Shown: positions 21,687-32,523, counted from the stretch's first letter. The stretch is 64,000 nt of DNA from Shinisaurus crocodilurus (GCA_021292165.1 CM037879.1:40454339-40518338), one strand, 5' to 3'. Notes: generated from the sequence alone by a model not told the origin. Program-made: numbers and translations.

Positions 21687-22638
21687 AGCTAATACTCTGG
21701 AAGACAGAAACAAAATTCAAAGCGACCTCGATAGGCTGGAGTGCTGGGCCGAAAACAACAGAATGAAATTTAATAGGGATAAATGCCAAGTGCTGCACCT
21801 AGGGAAAGGAAACCAAATGCACAGTTACAGAATGGGGGACACTTGGCTCAACAATACTACGAGTGAGAAGGATCTTGGAATTGTGGTGGATCACAAACTG
21901 AATATGAGCCAGCAATGCGATGTGGCTGCAAAGAAGGCAAATGCTATTTTGGGCTGCATTAATAGAAGTATAGCTTCCAAATCACGTGAAATGATAATTC
22001 CCCTTTACTCAGCACTGATTAGGCCCCATCTTGAGTACTGCCGTCCAGTTCTGGGCACCACACTTTAAGAAGGACGTAGACAAACTGGAGAGGGTTCAGA
22101 GGAGGGCAACAAGGATGATAAAGGGACTGGAAACAAGGCCCTATGAGGAGAGACTGAAAGAACTGGGCATGTTTAGCCTTCAGAAGAGGAGACTGAGGGG
22201 AGATATGATCGCACTCTTCCAGTACTTGAAGGGATGTCACACAGAGGAGGGCCAGGATCTCTTCTCGATCATCCCAGTTTGCAGGACACGGAATAATGGG
22301 CTCAAGTTACGGGAACCTAGATTCCACCTAAACATCAGGAAAAATTTCCTGACTGTCAGAGCAATAAGACAATGGAACCAACTACCTAGGGAGGTGGTGG
22401 ACTCTCCCACTCTGGTGGCATTCAAGGTGCAGCTGGACAGCCATCTGTGAGGGATGCTTTGACCTGGATTCCTGCATTGAGCAGGGGGTTGGACTCGATG
22501 GCCTTGTAGGCCCCTTCCAACTCTACTTTTCTATGATTCTATGTCGCTTGTTTATCAAGTCAAAATTTATTTTAAAAATTTGCTTGTCTTGCAAAACGCT
22601 CTCAGACCAAGTTACTTGCAATCCAAGGTATTACTGTA

Positions 22639-23229
22639 TTCTGATAGGTCCCTGTGGGCCAGTTCACAAGGAGCAGCCCATGCATAATTGCATCAGGAGC
22701 ATGCCACGCTTCTTCCAGGCTTGTAGCTGAGCTCACATGGAGATGTCATTTGTGTGAGTTGTTAGTGCAGGGTAGTAGTTAGTGTACCTGTGCCAGTCCA
22801 GTTCCTGTGATGGGGTGGTGGTTGCGGTTCCACACAAGCTTGGCCCAATGGCTCCACACTCTCTTGAGGTCACTACACAGGGTCTGCCCTATGTGTGAAC
22901 CATCCTGAAGAAGAAATGTAGCAACCTTAACCTTGTATACTTTATTTAAAGCTCCACAGGCATATAAATTCAGTGTTTGTTTGTTTATTCGGACAGAGAT
23001 CTTTGCCCTCACTGAGGTGGTAAACCCTGTGTCTGGGCTGTACCGCATCTGCCTACAGATGGGAGCTCACATGATTAAATGCTACTCCCTATTAAAAAAT
23101 ACTATTTTCTCCACACAGAAAACTGGCAATGTCAGCGAGAAGGTGAGGCTAGAACCCTTCTCCATAACATCTACTTTCCTATGTGATTTTGTTTCACATG
23201 TAGGAAAATTCCATCATATCACCTCCCTC
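22639..23229. other. intergenic, no gene seen
   Basis: No domain-bearing frame or recognised repeat. Confidence 0.45.
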
Positions 23230-23373
23230 CCACAGTCTGAAGTAGAACAGCCCAGACACAGGCCCACTGCTCATTTACTGTCACAACAACAGTGTGAGGT
23301 ACAGGAGGTGCAGAAAAGGGCAACCAAAATGATCAAGGGGCTGGAGCAACTCTAGTAATAGGAAAGGTTATGA

Positions 23374-24294
23374 CAGTGATGGCAAACCTATGGCACGGGT
23401 GCCACAGCTGGCACGCAGGGACATCTCTGTGGGCACTCGAGCCATTGGTCACTAGATCGCGAAAAGACCATCCCCTTCTGCAAAACACTAATGATCTTGT
23501 TCTTTCTCACAGTATGGAACAGAATGATTTTATTCTAGAATTCCTGTTACAGAATTCTTTTCTACATTGTTATCACATTTAAAAGATTTTGAAGAATGAT
23601 GCACAGAGCATGGCTTGGATGCAAAGCCCTAACAGTTGACCTGAGTGCTGCACGTGTTGCTCTCAAACTAACGGAGTATGAGCCAAGGTTTGACAAATTA
23701 TCAGCATGCATGCAATAGCAAAAAGCACATTAATTGTGCAAAAGCATGCCCAATGCAAACTTTTACCTAATGCAGTGTTTGCAGTCCAAGACATAAAGTG
23801 TTTAAAATGTGTTAAGCACGTTTAGTTTTCTTGTTTATCTTGCTCATCCTAGTACAGGTTGACTTTTACTTTTACTAATCCGACACCTGTAGAAGCAGGG
23901 AAAGGACCGGGGTAAAGCTTGCCCCATACAATTTCAGTCTGGCATATAATCATATTTCAAGTTGAGAATCCCTTATCCAAAAATACATGTGCCTAATTAT
24001 TTAAAAAGTTTGTATAAATTCCCTTCAGGCTATGTGTACAAATGTAGTACTATAATAATTTTTTGAGTTGATTTTTTTTTCAACAAAAAACTGTTTGTAT
24101 CATTGAAAGCTCTGTTATTGTGTTTTTCTTTAAAGACAAAAGATGTTAATTAGTTTGGACAACTGTATGAGTTGTTTTTCTAAAACTAAAACCTCGGTAT
24201 TCAGGTTTAATTGCCGTGTTGGCACTTTGAAATAAATAAGTTGGTTTTGTGTTGCAGTTTGGGCACTCGGGCTCAAAAAGGTTCGCCATCACTG
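23374..24294 (+). mobile_element. non-autonomous hAT element, 0.9-kb family, copy 2 (complete)
   Basis: The ends CAGTGATGGCAAACCTATGG and AAAAGGTTCGCCATCACTG are inverted repeats. A perfect 8-bp duplication GGTTATGA lies at 23366-23373 and 24295-24302. It is 921 bp with no transposase. The sequence is very close to copies 1 and 3, and similar hAT MITEs are known from several tetrapods. Confidence 0.93.
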
Positions 24295-24476
24295 GGTTAT
24301 GACAATAGGGGCTTACAGCTTAGACAAGAAAAGGTGAGCAAGTGGAGTGGGGGGACATGATAGAGGTGTATAAAATTATGCATGTGTGGAGGAAGTGGAT
24401 AGGGAGAAGGTTTTCTCCTTCTCTCACAATACTAGAACCCAGGTTCATACAATGAAGTTGAATGGTGGGAGATTTC

Positions 24477-24780
24477 GTTTCATTTCGTTTATTACATTTC
24501 TATACCACCCAAGGGCAGAAGCTCTCTGGGTGGTTTACAAAGATTAAAACCTTAAAAATGCGTTATAAAAACCATATACAGTACGTACAAACATATAAGC
24601 ATACAACACACAGAGAGGCACACCTATATCTAAAACCAATTTTAAACAATCAAAAAGGGGAAAATGCAAGACCTGATTACAAACCTCATCATATGCTGCC
24701 AAATGCCTGGGAGAAGAAGGTCTTAACCTGGCACCGAAAAGATAACAATGTTGGCACCAGGTGGGCATCATTGGTGAGAT
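24477..24780 (-). mobile_element. L2-like LINE 3' end, inserted in CR1
   Basis: Starts TTTCGTTTATTACATTTCTA and ACCACCCAAGGGCAGAAGC. On the minus strand this is the standard L2-type tail, with upstream 3' UTR (GCCTGGGAGAAGAAGGTCTT on the plus strand). Confidence 0.65.
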
Positions 24781-25132
24781 CAGGATGGATAAAAGGAAGT
24801 ACTTCTTCACAAACTGCATAGTTAAACTGTAGAACTCGCTACCACAAGATGTTGTGATGGTCACTAAGTTAGATGGCTTTAAAAAGGGATTGCTTAGACT
24901 AATTCATGGAGGATAAGGCTATCAGTGGCTAATAGTAATTATGACTATATATTACCTCCAGTAACAGAAACGGTATGCCTCTATATAGCAGTTACTGAGG
25001 AACAAAGCCAGGTGAGTGCTATTGTACTCTTGTCCTGCTTGGCTTTCCACAGGCAGCTTGGTTGCTCACTGTAGGAACAGAATAGTGAACTAGATAGGCC
25101 TTTGGTATGATCCAGCATGGCTCTTCTTTTTA

Positions 25133-26473
25133 GGTACCAGTAGTTCTTTCTGATCTCCATTTTACAGATAAGGAACTGAGGCTGAGAGAAAGCGATATGC
25201 TCAAGAGCATGGAATTCAATGGGAAAAGAAAAACACAGAATACACAAGAATATCAATTTGGTCCTTATTAGTAAAGCTTTCCTTTCAGCTGATAAAGATT
25301 TTAGGCATCCGTTTCAGACTGTGAAATCTCTTTAAATATGACAGAAATTGGACTTCTTGTCAAAGCAGGAAGGGCACAATATGTGGCATTTACAATTTCA
25401 CACATTCATTCATTCTAGTACTGGGACTAGGATGCTCCTTTCCCAGTAAGACAGGAAATGAAAAAGGCAGTGCTGAGTAGCTTATAAGAAATATTAATCT
25501 AATAGTCACATACTCATTTAAAATAAGGGAGGTGAGCATGAGACTAGATTAAACGCATGCTATAGATAACAAATACCGTATTTTTCAGTCTATAAGACGC
25601 CCCCATGTATAAGACGCCCCCCCACTGGGCAGTTTCGCAACTGTGCGGTTCTCTCCTCGGCTTACTTCCGTGTATAAGACGACCCTCAATTTTTAGTCTA
25701 ACAATTTTAGGAAAAAGTATAGTCTTATACATGGAAAAATACTGTACTTGTATCTATCGTCATAACTATTAAGTACTACATAAGTGCTTAATTCTGCATT
25801 TAACTGCAGCAGATGCATTGAGGCATCAGAGGCATAAGCTGGAGATGCAAAAAAGTAAACATTTTGTGGAAATGAAATGGCTCGCCATCATGTATGAGCC
25901 AGAACAGCAGGACGTTTTCTCCAAGGTCATGCTCCCACCCAGAATCTTATCACTTAACACACAATCCTGTGCATGTTCAGTGCTGGCTAGAGAGAATGCT
26001 GCAAATTGTAGGACTTTTCCTTATCTAAACAAGCATAGGATGGCACCCTTAAATGATTTTCATTAATCACAGTAAAATACACCAAGGAAAAAGTTTTTCA
26101 CATAATAAAATAGATGTCTTAGAAGAAATCTGCCATTATTTTATAGGCAAATAATTCAGTTTTGATTTTTATTGATGCTGAAGTTGGAAGTTAGTTTCAC
26201 CTTTTAATCTTTTTTCCTCAGGCACATTCACACTTTTCCTATTCAAATTTGAAAAAACAAACAAAACAACACCAGCAGGGTTGGGGGCATCAAAGTGCTA
26301 CTATTCTCCAGTTCTGGTCCCTACTGTCAAATATAGCCCAACCTTATATCAGGACCCTTGGTGGGAACTAATTTTATACAATGAACGAAAGGAGATGATA
26401 TAGTAGCTTCAAGGTGGCTGGCTTTAGACAAGGAATCAGTGAGTACTCAACTGAGGCAAATCTACAGTTTAGA
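25133..26473. other. intergenic; one TIR element inside
   Basis: Apart from the element at 25574-25746, no gene or repeat is recognised. Confidence 0.45.
25574..25746. mobile_element. TIR MITE with TATAAGACGCC motifs
   Basis: The left end TACCGTATTTTTCAGTCTAT and the inverse of the right end (TACAGTATTTTTCCATGTAT) are inverted repeats. Several TATAAGACG units lie just inside. The design resembles the larger element at 39863-40768. The superfamily is not determined. Confidence 0.7.
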
Positions 26474-26541
26474 CCAGCCTTCTCCAAGCTGGTGCCCTCA
26501 GCCCAACACATCTGGAAGGCACCAGGTTAGGGAAGGCTGCC
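26474..26541. mobile_element. internally deleted fold-back hAT MITE
   Basis: CAGCCTTCTCCAAGCTGGTG pairs with GGCACCAGGTTAGGGAAGGCTG. It is the same family as 5515-5651 but without the central palindrome. The flanking 8-mers match only partly. Confidence 0.65.
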
Positions 26542-26998
26542 TTAGAGATATACGGTAGTCCAAGAATGTTTACTTGGAAGTAAAGTCCAGTGAGATCAAT
26601 GAGTCTTAGAACCCTTTCTCCAGGGAGCTCAGCTGTAGTTCTTTGAGAGGGCCTAGGGATCACTAACAGAAAATTGTCAGTGCCATTTCCCAAGATTCTG
26701 TGGGAAAAACCATGACACAATCCAAAACCATGTTTGTTGTGTTGATATGCTCTTAAAAGCATGCCATATGGTACATTCCACTGTGGGATCCTCCGACTGA
26801 ATGGTTAAACATAGCATTATCACTCTTCCACAACCACTTGGAAATCTGGAGAAGCAAGGGGGTTGTTATGTGGTGGGGCTCACTCACGTAATCAGAAGCG
26901 ACATGTTATTGTTTTTCCAGGAGCTGTAGGCTCTTTGTGTGGAATGCTTTTAACATATTCCCGGTTGCCCGAACTCCATTCTCTCTTAGGGAAGAGCC

Positions 26999-27320
26999 AA
27001 ACTCAGGGGCAGAGCACATGCTTTGCGTGCAGAAGGTCCCAGATCCAACCTCTGACAACTCCAAGTAGGGCTAAGAAAGACCCCTGAAGCACCAATACCA
27101 GTCAGTGTAGAAAAGGGGTGGGCAAGTTGTACCTCTCCAGATGTTGTTGGACTACAGTTCCCATCATCCCTCCACCACTGGCTATGCTGGCTAGGGCTGA
27201 TGGGAGATGTAGTTCAACAACATCTGGAGGGCCACAACTTGCCCATCCTTGATGTAGGCAGTACTGAGCTAGATGGACCAAAGGTCTGGCTTGGTATGAA
27301 GCCTATGTTGTCTGTGTTTT
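26999..27320 (+). mobile_element. tRNA-derived SINE (type B), split by a fold-back MITE
   Basis: The head (GGGGCAGAGCACATGCTTTG, AGAAGGTCCCAGATCCAACC) reaches GTCAGTGTAG near 27112. A fold-back (about 27113-27246, arms GGGGTGGGCAAGTTG and CAACTTGCCCATCC) interrupts, and the SINE resumes with GCAGTACTGAGCTAGATGGA. Confidence 0.75.
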
Positions 27321-28559
27321 CCCTACGTTTTCTATGTTCCACTCCCAGCCTGCCATTTACAGCAAATGGGTACCATAATTTTAGGGGTATAAGCTGCTTT
27401 CTCTGCAAATTTGGATAATATAAGTGACATGCACTCAAGAATAGGATGAAAAATTGTTTGGAAAAATGATGAATATTATTATTTTGAGTAGAACATACTT
27501 ATCAAAACTTTTGGGATCAAGGTCCCCTTCTAAAGTTACTCTACCTATCAAGCTTCCCAAACCACTACCAGCCATTTCTTTGGCAGGTGAACTCATGGAA
27601 TTCTCACACATAGCCTCACACATGCATGCAGTCCACTGTTCTGTATAAAAGTGCGTGGAAAGTAGCTCTAATCCAACAGTGGCATTAGAAAAGAACTAGA
27701 ACAAAGTATTCCATGTTTGCTCCTAAAACCAGCTATCAAGGGAAGCTGATGTGCCCAGAATATGTTATTTGTTCCTATGTAGCTTCTATGAATACCATGG
27801 AATTTGTTTGCTGCAACACTGAAACTGCTGATGGGAAGAGCCTTTGGCTCGGTCTGATGCAGGATCCTCTCCCTCTCTGGAATTTAACATTCTCTAAAAA
27901 GGATATTGCCCCATAGTCTGCAAACAACTGGTGTGTGTGTGTGACGTATAAAAAGGCCAATTCCCACATGCAAACCAACTGCATGTGACCTCTCCCATGT
28001 ACAAGAGCATACAGAAGACCATCAGTGAGACCAGGTTATGAGACAGACCACAACCATTCCTGTGATTATGACAGCTATCCAAAGTGCCATAGCAGTCCTG
28101 GAACACAGCAATTCTGCACATAGGAGGAATCATGTAGAGAAGAAAGTACAGGCCTTACTCACCCAGGTTTATATGAGCAGCAAACATGCTATATGAGCGT
28201 TTGCTGCCGTAAACACGTAAGGTGAAGAAGGGAGAGGTGCCCCTCCAAATACACAATGCACATGCGCCAAGGAGCTGTGGTCAAATATGGCTCCCTTGCA
28301 CATGTCCACCTTGTGTGGTAAGGACCACTGGTGTGGCCATGGCAAACGTGATTGTCATGCAAATCCATGTTATTATTATTTGCAATTACATATATTTGAA
28401 ATTAGGCACGACTCTGGAGTGGCATATGATGGCCAAACCACTAGCCACTAGGTAGTTCTAAATCCTCTTTCCTCTACTAAATGCCACGATATTCAGCACC
28501 TTGCTTTCTGGCTCTGCCAATCACCTCAGTGCAGAAGTCACCTGTGTGAGGGTGCCACC
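27321..28559. other. intergenic, upstream of the CpG island; no gene seen
   Basis: No recognisable exon on either strand and no assignable repeat. A short (GT)n run lies at about 27930-27943. Confidence 0.45.
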
Positions 28560-29460
28560 TTGCGCGCCGGTAACTCATCCACCTGTCCACGCACGCGTGC
28601 GCACAGAAGGGACATCTACCCGCCATGACACCTGAGCATATACTGGGGCGGCTGTTGCCGCCTGTGCGCCGCTCCCGCCCCTCCCATTGGCCTACACAGC
28701 CACTGACCCTCCTTCATGTCTCTCTCCCCGCCCCCTTTTTTCCTGGGGGACAGAACCGCATGGGGGAAACGGTTAACCCCTCCTCTCTCGGGGCTGGACG
28801 CACGTCCGTGCGCTCTGGCGGCGGCGCTCGCTCGCTCGCTCTCTGTGCCCTGCCCATCCAGTGAGGCGGGCCCGGATGCTTTCCTTTAACCCTTCATATC
28901 CTGCGGCTTCCTCAGTTGGCCTCCCCTCCCCCACAAGCGGGTGGCCGAAGGAGCGGCAGAGCCGCCTGGCACCCCGTTGTGCCCGGGGTGGGTGGCGTAA
29001 AGGGCAGCAGCAGTAGCTGCAGCAACAGCAGCCAGCAGCAGAAGAAGCGAGAAGAACTGGGCGCCCCTCCCCTTCCCCAGCCCGGCGACGGCGGCGGCAG
29101 ACGAAGAGGGAGGGCGCAGAGCGCAGACATGGCGGCCAACATGTACCGAGTGGGAGGTAGGTGTGTGTGTGTGTGTGGATTGGGGGTGGGATGGGATGGG
29201 GCGGGTTGTTGGCGGGACGCGCCGCGCGCCTCCCCAGCGGTGCCCTCCACTCCGGTTTGCGGCCGCGGTCGAGAAAGGACGGCCTGGCTCCCGGCCGCGG
29301 TGGGCTGGGAGAGAAAGGAGCGGCGGGTTGGCCCTTGGCCGGGCGGAGGAAAAAGAAAAAAGCAAAGGGGCGTGCTGACTGGGAAGCCGACGAGCTTGGC
29401 GCAACACCCGCCCCCCGCGGGGAACCCAGCCCCCTGATTCCTTCCAACGAGGGGGGATCT
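28560..29460 (+). promoter_or_regulatory. CpG-island promoter and 5' UTR of the MTA gene
   Basis: GC content and CpG density rise sharply here compared with the AT-rich flanks, and the start codon of the MTA gene lies inside. Visible elements are an inverted CCAAT box (ATTGG, 28686-28690), GC-box-type CCCGCCCC at about 28674-28682 and CCCCGCCCCC at 28726-28735. There is no TATA box. A CAG-rich stretch (about 29000-29048) precedes the start codon in the presumed 5' UTR. The transcription start cannot be placed from sequence. Long minus-strand frames here (28773-29627, 28886-29857) result from low stop frequency in GC-rich DNA. Confidence 0.85.
29129..29156 (+). CDS. MTA3: MTA gene, coding exon 1 (start of BAH domain)
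   Basis: The start codon in a fair Kozak context (GCAGACATGG) opens the frame MAANMYRVG. This is the N-terminus shared by MTA1, MTA2 and MTA3, subunits of the NuRD nucleosome-remodelling and deacetylase complex in the nucleus. The exon ends with one base of the next codon before the donor GGAG|GTAGGT, phase 1. Joining to exon 2 gives GAT (Asp), as expected from the family (RVGDYVYF). The donor runs straight into a (GT)n repeat. The exon sits inside the CpG island, about 8.1 kb from exon 2. The family is certain; the paralogue is decided mainly by exon 3. Confidence 0.93.
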
Positions 29461-30949
29461 GATGAGGGAGGCCACAACCCACCTTGCCAGAAAGGAGGAG
29501 GGAGAAGTGGAGGTGATGCGAGGGGAAGAAGCCCCCCTCCATCCCCTCCGGGAACCCAAAGGGAACCCGGTTTCTCGGGGACCGCAGCCTCTGCAGCTTC
29601 CAAGAGAAACCAGCCAGCCTCCCCCACAGCAGTGCTTCATTTATTGGGGGGAGGGAGGTGCGAGCAAGCTTCCGGGGCTCACGTCTGGCTACATATTTCT
29701 GGTATGAGGGGACTCCCTCAACGCAATCAGCGGTGAAAGAAAGGCCCAGTGAAACGCACTGGGCAGGCGAAGCTAATGCTAATGTTCGGATGCGCTTACT
29801 CTTAAGCGTGCGTAGGATTGCTGTCTTGCAGCGCAAACCTATTAAACGTTGACGCATGTCCCATGGGGCTTATCCCCAAGTAAGGTGATGCATAGGATTG
29901 GAGCCTCACTTTAACAAACAAACAAGATAGTGTTGGTGGGGAGCTTATAAAATTGTGGTATAGAAGGTGGCTAGAGAGATTATACTGATAGAAGGTGGAT
30001 AGAGTATATTATTCATTGTACTGGAACGGGGATTGGGCTGTTCACCCAGTGAAACTGGTTGTAGGGACTGCTGATTAATGCAGGGCCCTATTAACCTGCG
30101 GAATTCATGGCCAGAGGATGTGGCGATGGGTTTAAAAGTCTTAAAAGGTTAAGACTTTCATGGAAGATGGGTCTAGAAGTGACTGTTAGCCACACTAGTG
30201 AAATGGAAAGTCTCGGCCACAGAGACAGTGTGCCTTTGAATACCCGTTGCTGGGGGAGCAAACACTGGTGAGGACTCTTTGCCCTTTTCTCTGTTCCTGG
30301 AAGCATCTGGATGTTGAGCTAGATGTCAACTACCCGCACTTCAAAGGGTGAAACAAGAAGGATCTCTGTTCCCAAGTGCTGATTCATACAGAAAGGCAGC
30401 ATGCCTTTTCTCCATGTGATTGGGCCCTTGGGTATACATACAAGAGACTCGAGTTTGAAATGGCCCTTAACATGAGAATACTGTTTTCATGATCACTGCT
30501 GCATGCACAGTAGCGTGGAGAAAATAAGTTCTGCTTGTGTGAACCAATACTAAGGCCCGGTTCTCGCAGAGCTGTACCCTTTCGCATTGCAGTTTAGGTC
30601 TCTTGATGGAATGCCCCACTCCCCACAAAGAAGTATTCCATGGCTACTGTCTGTCTAACCACTGGCTTCTGTGTTTTCTACTCCAAGCAGAGCTAGATAT
30701 AGGATCCCCCCCCCCCCCCCGCTCTCCTGTCCCATCTCCATACAATTGATAGAAATATGGACAAACAATAGTACATGGTACAATCCCTTACTGGACAGTG
30801 CCACTTCAAACTGCACGTAGGCGAGTGCATGTTTGTTTGTTCGGTAATGGAAATGGTGACCTGTGCATGAAAAGAAAATGGTTTTGGAGGTGTTTTTGAT
30901 TCATGATTTTCCCCTTCTACAATCTAAAGTAGTGCAGTCCAAGAAAGTA
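29157..30949. other. intron 1, first part; no further exon seen
   Basis: The GC-rich tail of the island runs to about 29650. A short sequence with GTGCGTAGGATTG and GATGCATAGGATTGGAG (about 29808-29905) resembles the Harbinger-like fold-backs elsewhere. A poly-C run lies at 30707-30721. No gene was seen. Confidence 0.5.
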
Positions 30950-32523
30950 CAGTAAAACCTTGGATTGCAAGTAACTTGGTCTGCAAGTGTTTTGCAAGAC
31001 AAGCAAATTTTTAAAATAAATTTTAACTTGATAAACAAGCGATGTCTTGCAATACAAGTACTGTAGTACGGTCAAGAAAAATGAAGACTACACTAATTGA
31101 TAAAAAACATAGATAACCCTTTTTAAAGAAGTTTGTTAGGGACTTGGAGTACTATGAAGAACACATTTATACCAGGGATTTCTCCATTAACTCCGGTGGT
31201 GGCTCTAAATGATTTTCCCGAAAATTTAAGATTGGATTTGGAGGGTAAACTAAGAGAAGAAAGGGTTATTAGATTATCCAATTGGGTGGAAAAGATGGGG
31301 ACTAGAGACCAAATATTGGAAATTGTTGGGAGAAGAAGAGTGTCGTGGTTAAATTTATTACAGTTTGAACAGTGGTTGAAGAAATAGGAAAGGAAAACTG
31401 AGTATAAGAGGGATTTAACTAAATTTGAAATGATTGTTACGTCTAGAGATGGTCTATAAGGCAATGCGTCAACAAGAGGTATAACAAGGGATTTATATAG
31501 ATTGATTCAAAAAGCAGAAGAACAAGATGACCAGCTAAAGACAGTATGGGATAATGAATTTGAAGAGGTGAACTCGAAGGTGGGTTGGAACAACATATGG
31601 GATAGACGGATTGTGAAAGTGATGTGAACTAGGATAAAGGAGAATTTCTATAAACTAATTGAGAGATGGTACTTAACTTCAGTAAGATTAAATAGAATTG
31701 ATAGTAATCACTCTGTAGTTTGTTGGAGAGGATGTCAGGAAAAAGGGACATATGCTCATATGTGGTGGAGTTGTAAAAATGTACTGGTTTTTTGGCAAGA
31801 GGTTTTTACAGAAATATCGGAAATTATTGGTATTAACTTAGAGGTCTGTCCAAAACTAGCATTGTTATCAATAACGGAGAAACTTATTTGCGACCAAAAT
31901 ACAAAGGAATTAATTGTAAACTTGTTAACTGTGGCTAGGTTAATGATAGCAAGAAAATGGAAAGTACAACATGTTTTCCTAATAACTGACTGGTATAAGG
32001 AAATTTGGAATATAGCCCTAAACGATAAACTAACTTGTAGTATCAAATGTAAAAAAGGACAGTTAAAGAAGAATAATTTTATGGATATATGGAATCAATT
32101 ATTAGACTATGTATTAATAAAGGGGAAGGGGAGTATGCCTTGTCAGGATATATTATATTTTTGGAATTTGGAATTCATTTGATCAAGGGGATGGAAGTAT
32201 ATAAATTGGTGCCTAGGAGGGTGTGTGGGGTGCACTTTATGACTTATTGTATGTAGTTTAAGTTACCTATATTTTTATGTTATTCTTGTATTTTGCTATA
32301 TTTTGTTTTGAAAAGTATATAACATTTATTAAAAAACAACAACAAACAAGTACTGTAGTACGGTCAAGAAAAATGAAGACTTTACACTATCATTCTTTAT
32401 TGCAGCTTAAATTAAAAATATGTGTACATATTTCTTATGGGGAATTTCGCTTTGATATACAAGTGCTTTGGATTACAAGCACGTTTCCGGAACGAATTAT
32501 GCTTGCAATCCAAGGTTTTACTG
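30950..32523. mobile_element. pogo/Tigger-type element split by an L1
   Basis: Ends CAGTAAAACCTTGGATTGCA and the inverse (CAAGGTTTTACTG), flanked by TA at 30948-30949 and 32524-32525. Tigger sequence covers 30950-31089 and 32347-32523, and the L1 lies between. It is the sister copy of the element at 16057-22636. Confidence 0.85.
31090..32346 (+). mobile_element. L1 LINE 3' fragment with 35-bp target duplication
   Basis: Frames at 31133-31387 and 31760-32182 read as the C-terminal part of L1 ORF2 (RRRVSWLNLLQFEQWL; MWWSCKNVLVFWQEV, which is the usual HxxW..C..v..FW motif; LLTVARLMIARKWK). Stops and frameshifts separate them. The 3' end is A-rich (ATTAAAAAACAACAACAAA). The sequences at 31055-31089 and 32347-32381 are identical over 35 bp, a long target duplication in the host Tigger. 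It is 5'-truncated and dead. Confidence 0.88.

Larger units (their letters stand above)
17501..22450 (+). pseudogene. CR1 ORF2 (APE endonuclease and reverse transcriptase), interrupted
   Basis: The endonuclease part shows TNAQSMGNK, ITETWW and GGGVALYVKD (17600-17820), then YYRPP and [11 protein letters not shown] (about 18080-18200) after the first MITE, and GESDHV near 19900 after the hAT. The reverse-transcriptase part shows [13 protein letters not shown] (20890-20930), [28 protein letters not shown] (21150-21190), [10 protein letters not shown] and the catalytic FADDTKLG (21410-21440). The SINE interrupts directly after this. The C-terminal part (21700-22450) includes the [20 protein letters not shown] block typical of CR1. 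Frameshifts lie near 20945 and 22042. The reading resumes across the four insertions, which shows they came later than the CR1. Confidence 0.88.
16225..22542 (+). mobile_element. CR1 LINE, nearly full length but broken
   Basis: A 5' UTR-like lead is followed by ORF1 (about 16448-17462) and ORF2 (about 17501-22450). The typical CR1 3' UTR follows: GGTTGGACTCGATGGCCTTG, CCCCTTCCAACTC, then the ATTCTATG-type 3' repeat (22528-22542). It is inserted in the Tigger element. It is itself interrupted by four insertions (17908-18053, 18298-19813, 20211-20375, 21442-21686) and carries frameshifts near 20945 and 22042. Most CR1 copies are severely 5'-truncated, so this length is uncommon. Confidence 0.92.
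16057..22636. mobile_element. pogo/Tigger-type DNA transposon, split by a CR1 LINE
   Basis: The ends CAGTAATACCTTGGATTGCA and its inverse (right end ...CAAGGTATTACTG) are each flanked by TA (16055-16056 and 22637-22638), the mariner/pogo target duplication. The visible Tigger parts are about 16057-16224 and 22543-22636; everything between is the CR1 and its own insertions. The intact order is confirmed by the sister copy at 30950-32523, where the two segments are contiguous apart from an L1. Confidence 0.85.
23230..25132 (+). mobile_element. CR1 3' fragment, split by a hAT and an L2 tail
   Basis: CR1 ORF2 C-terminal sequence begins around 23300 (GCAACCAAAATGATCAAGGG). It is interrupted by the hAT at 23374-24294, continues 24303-24476, is interrupted again by an L2-like tail (24477-24780), and resumes to the 3' UTR end (GATCCAGCATGGCTCTTCTT, 25110-25130). 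It is multiply broken and not functional. Confidence 0.75.

Noticed and set aside
20000..28900. KCNG3 first exon, expected next to MTA3 in mammals
   Set aside because: No minus-strand frame with a potassium-channel tetramerisation or pore motif was seen; the frames present are repeat-derived.
28773..29857. Long minus-strand open frames (242-323 residues) over the CpG island
   Set aside because: Three overlapping frames are open at once, with Pro/Arg/Ala/Ser-rich composition and no domain. GC-rich DNA rarely contains stop codons; the real gene is the plus-strand MTA exon.
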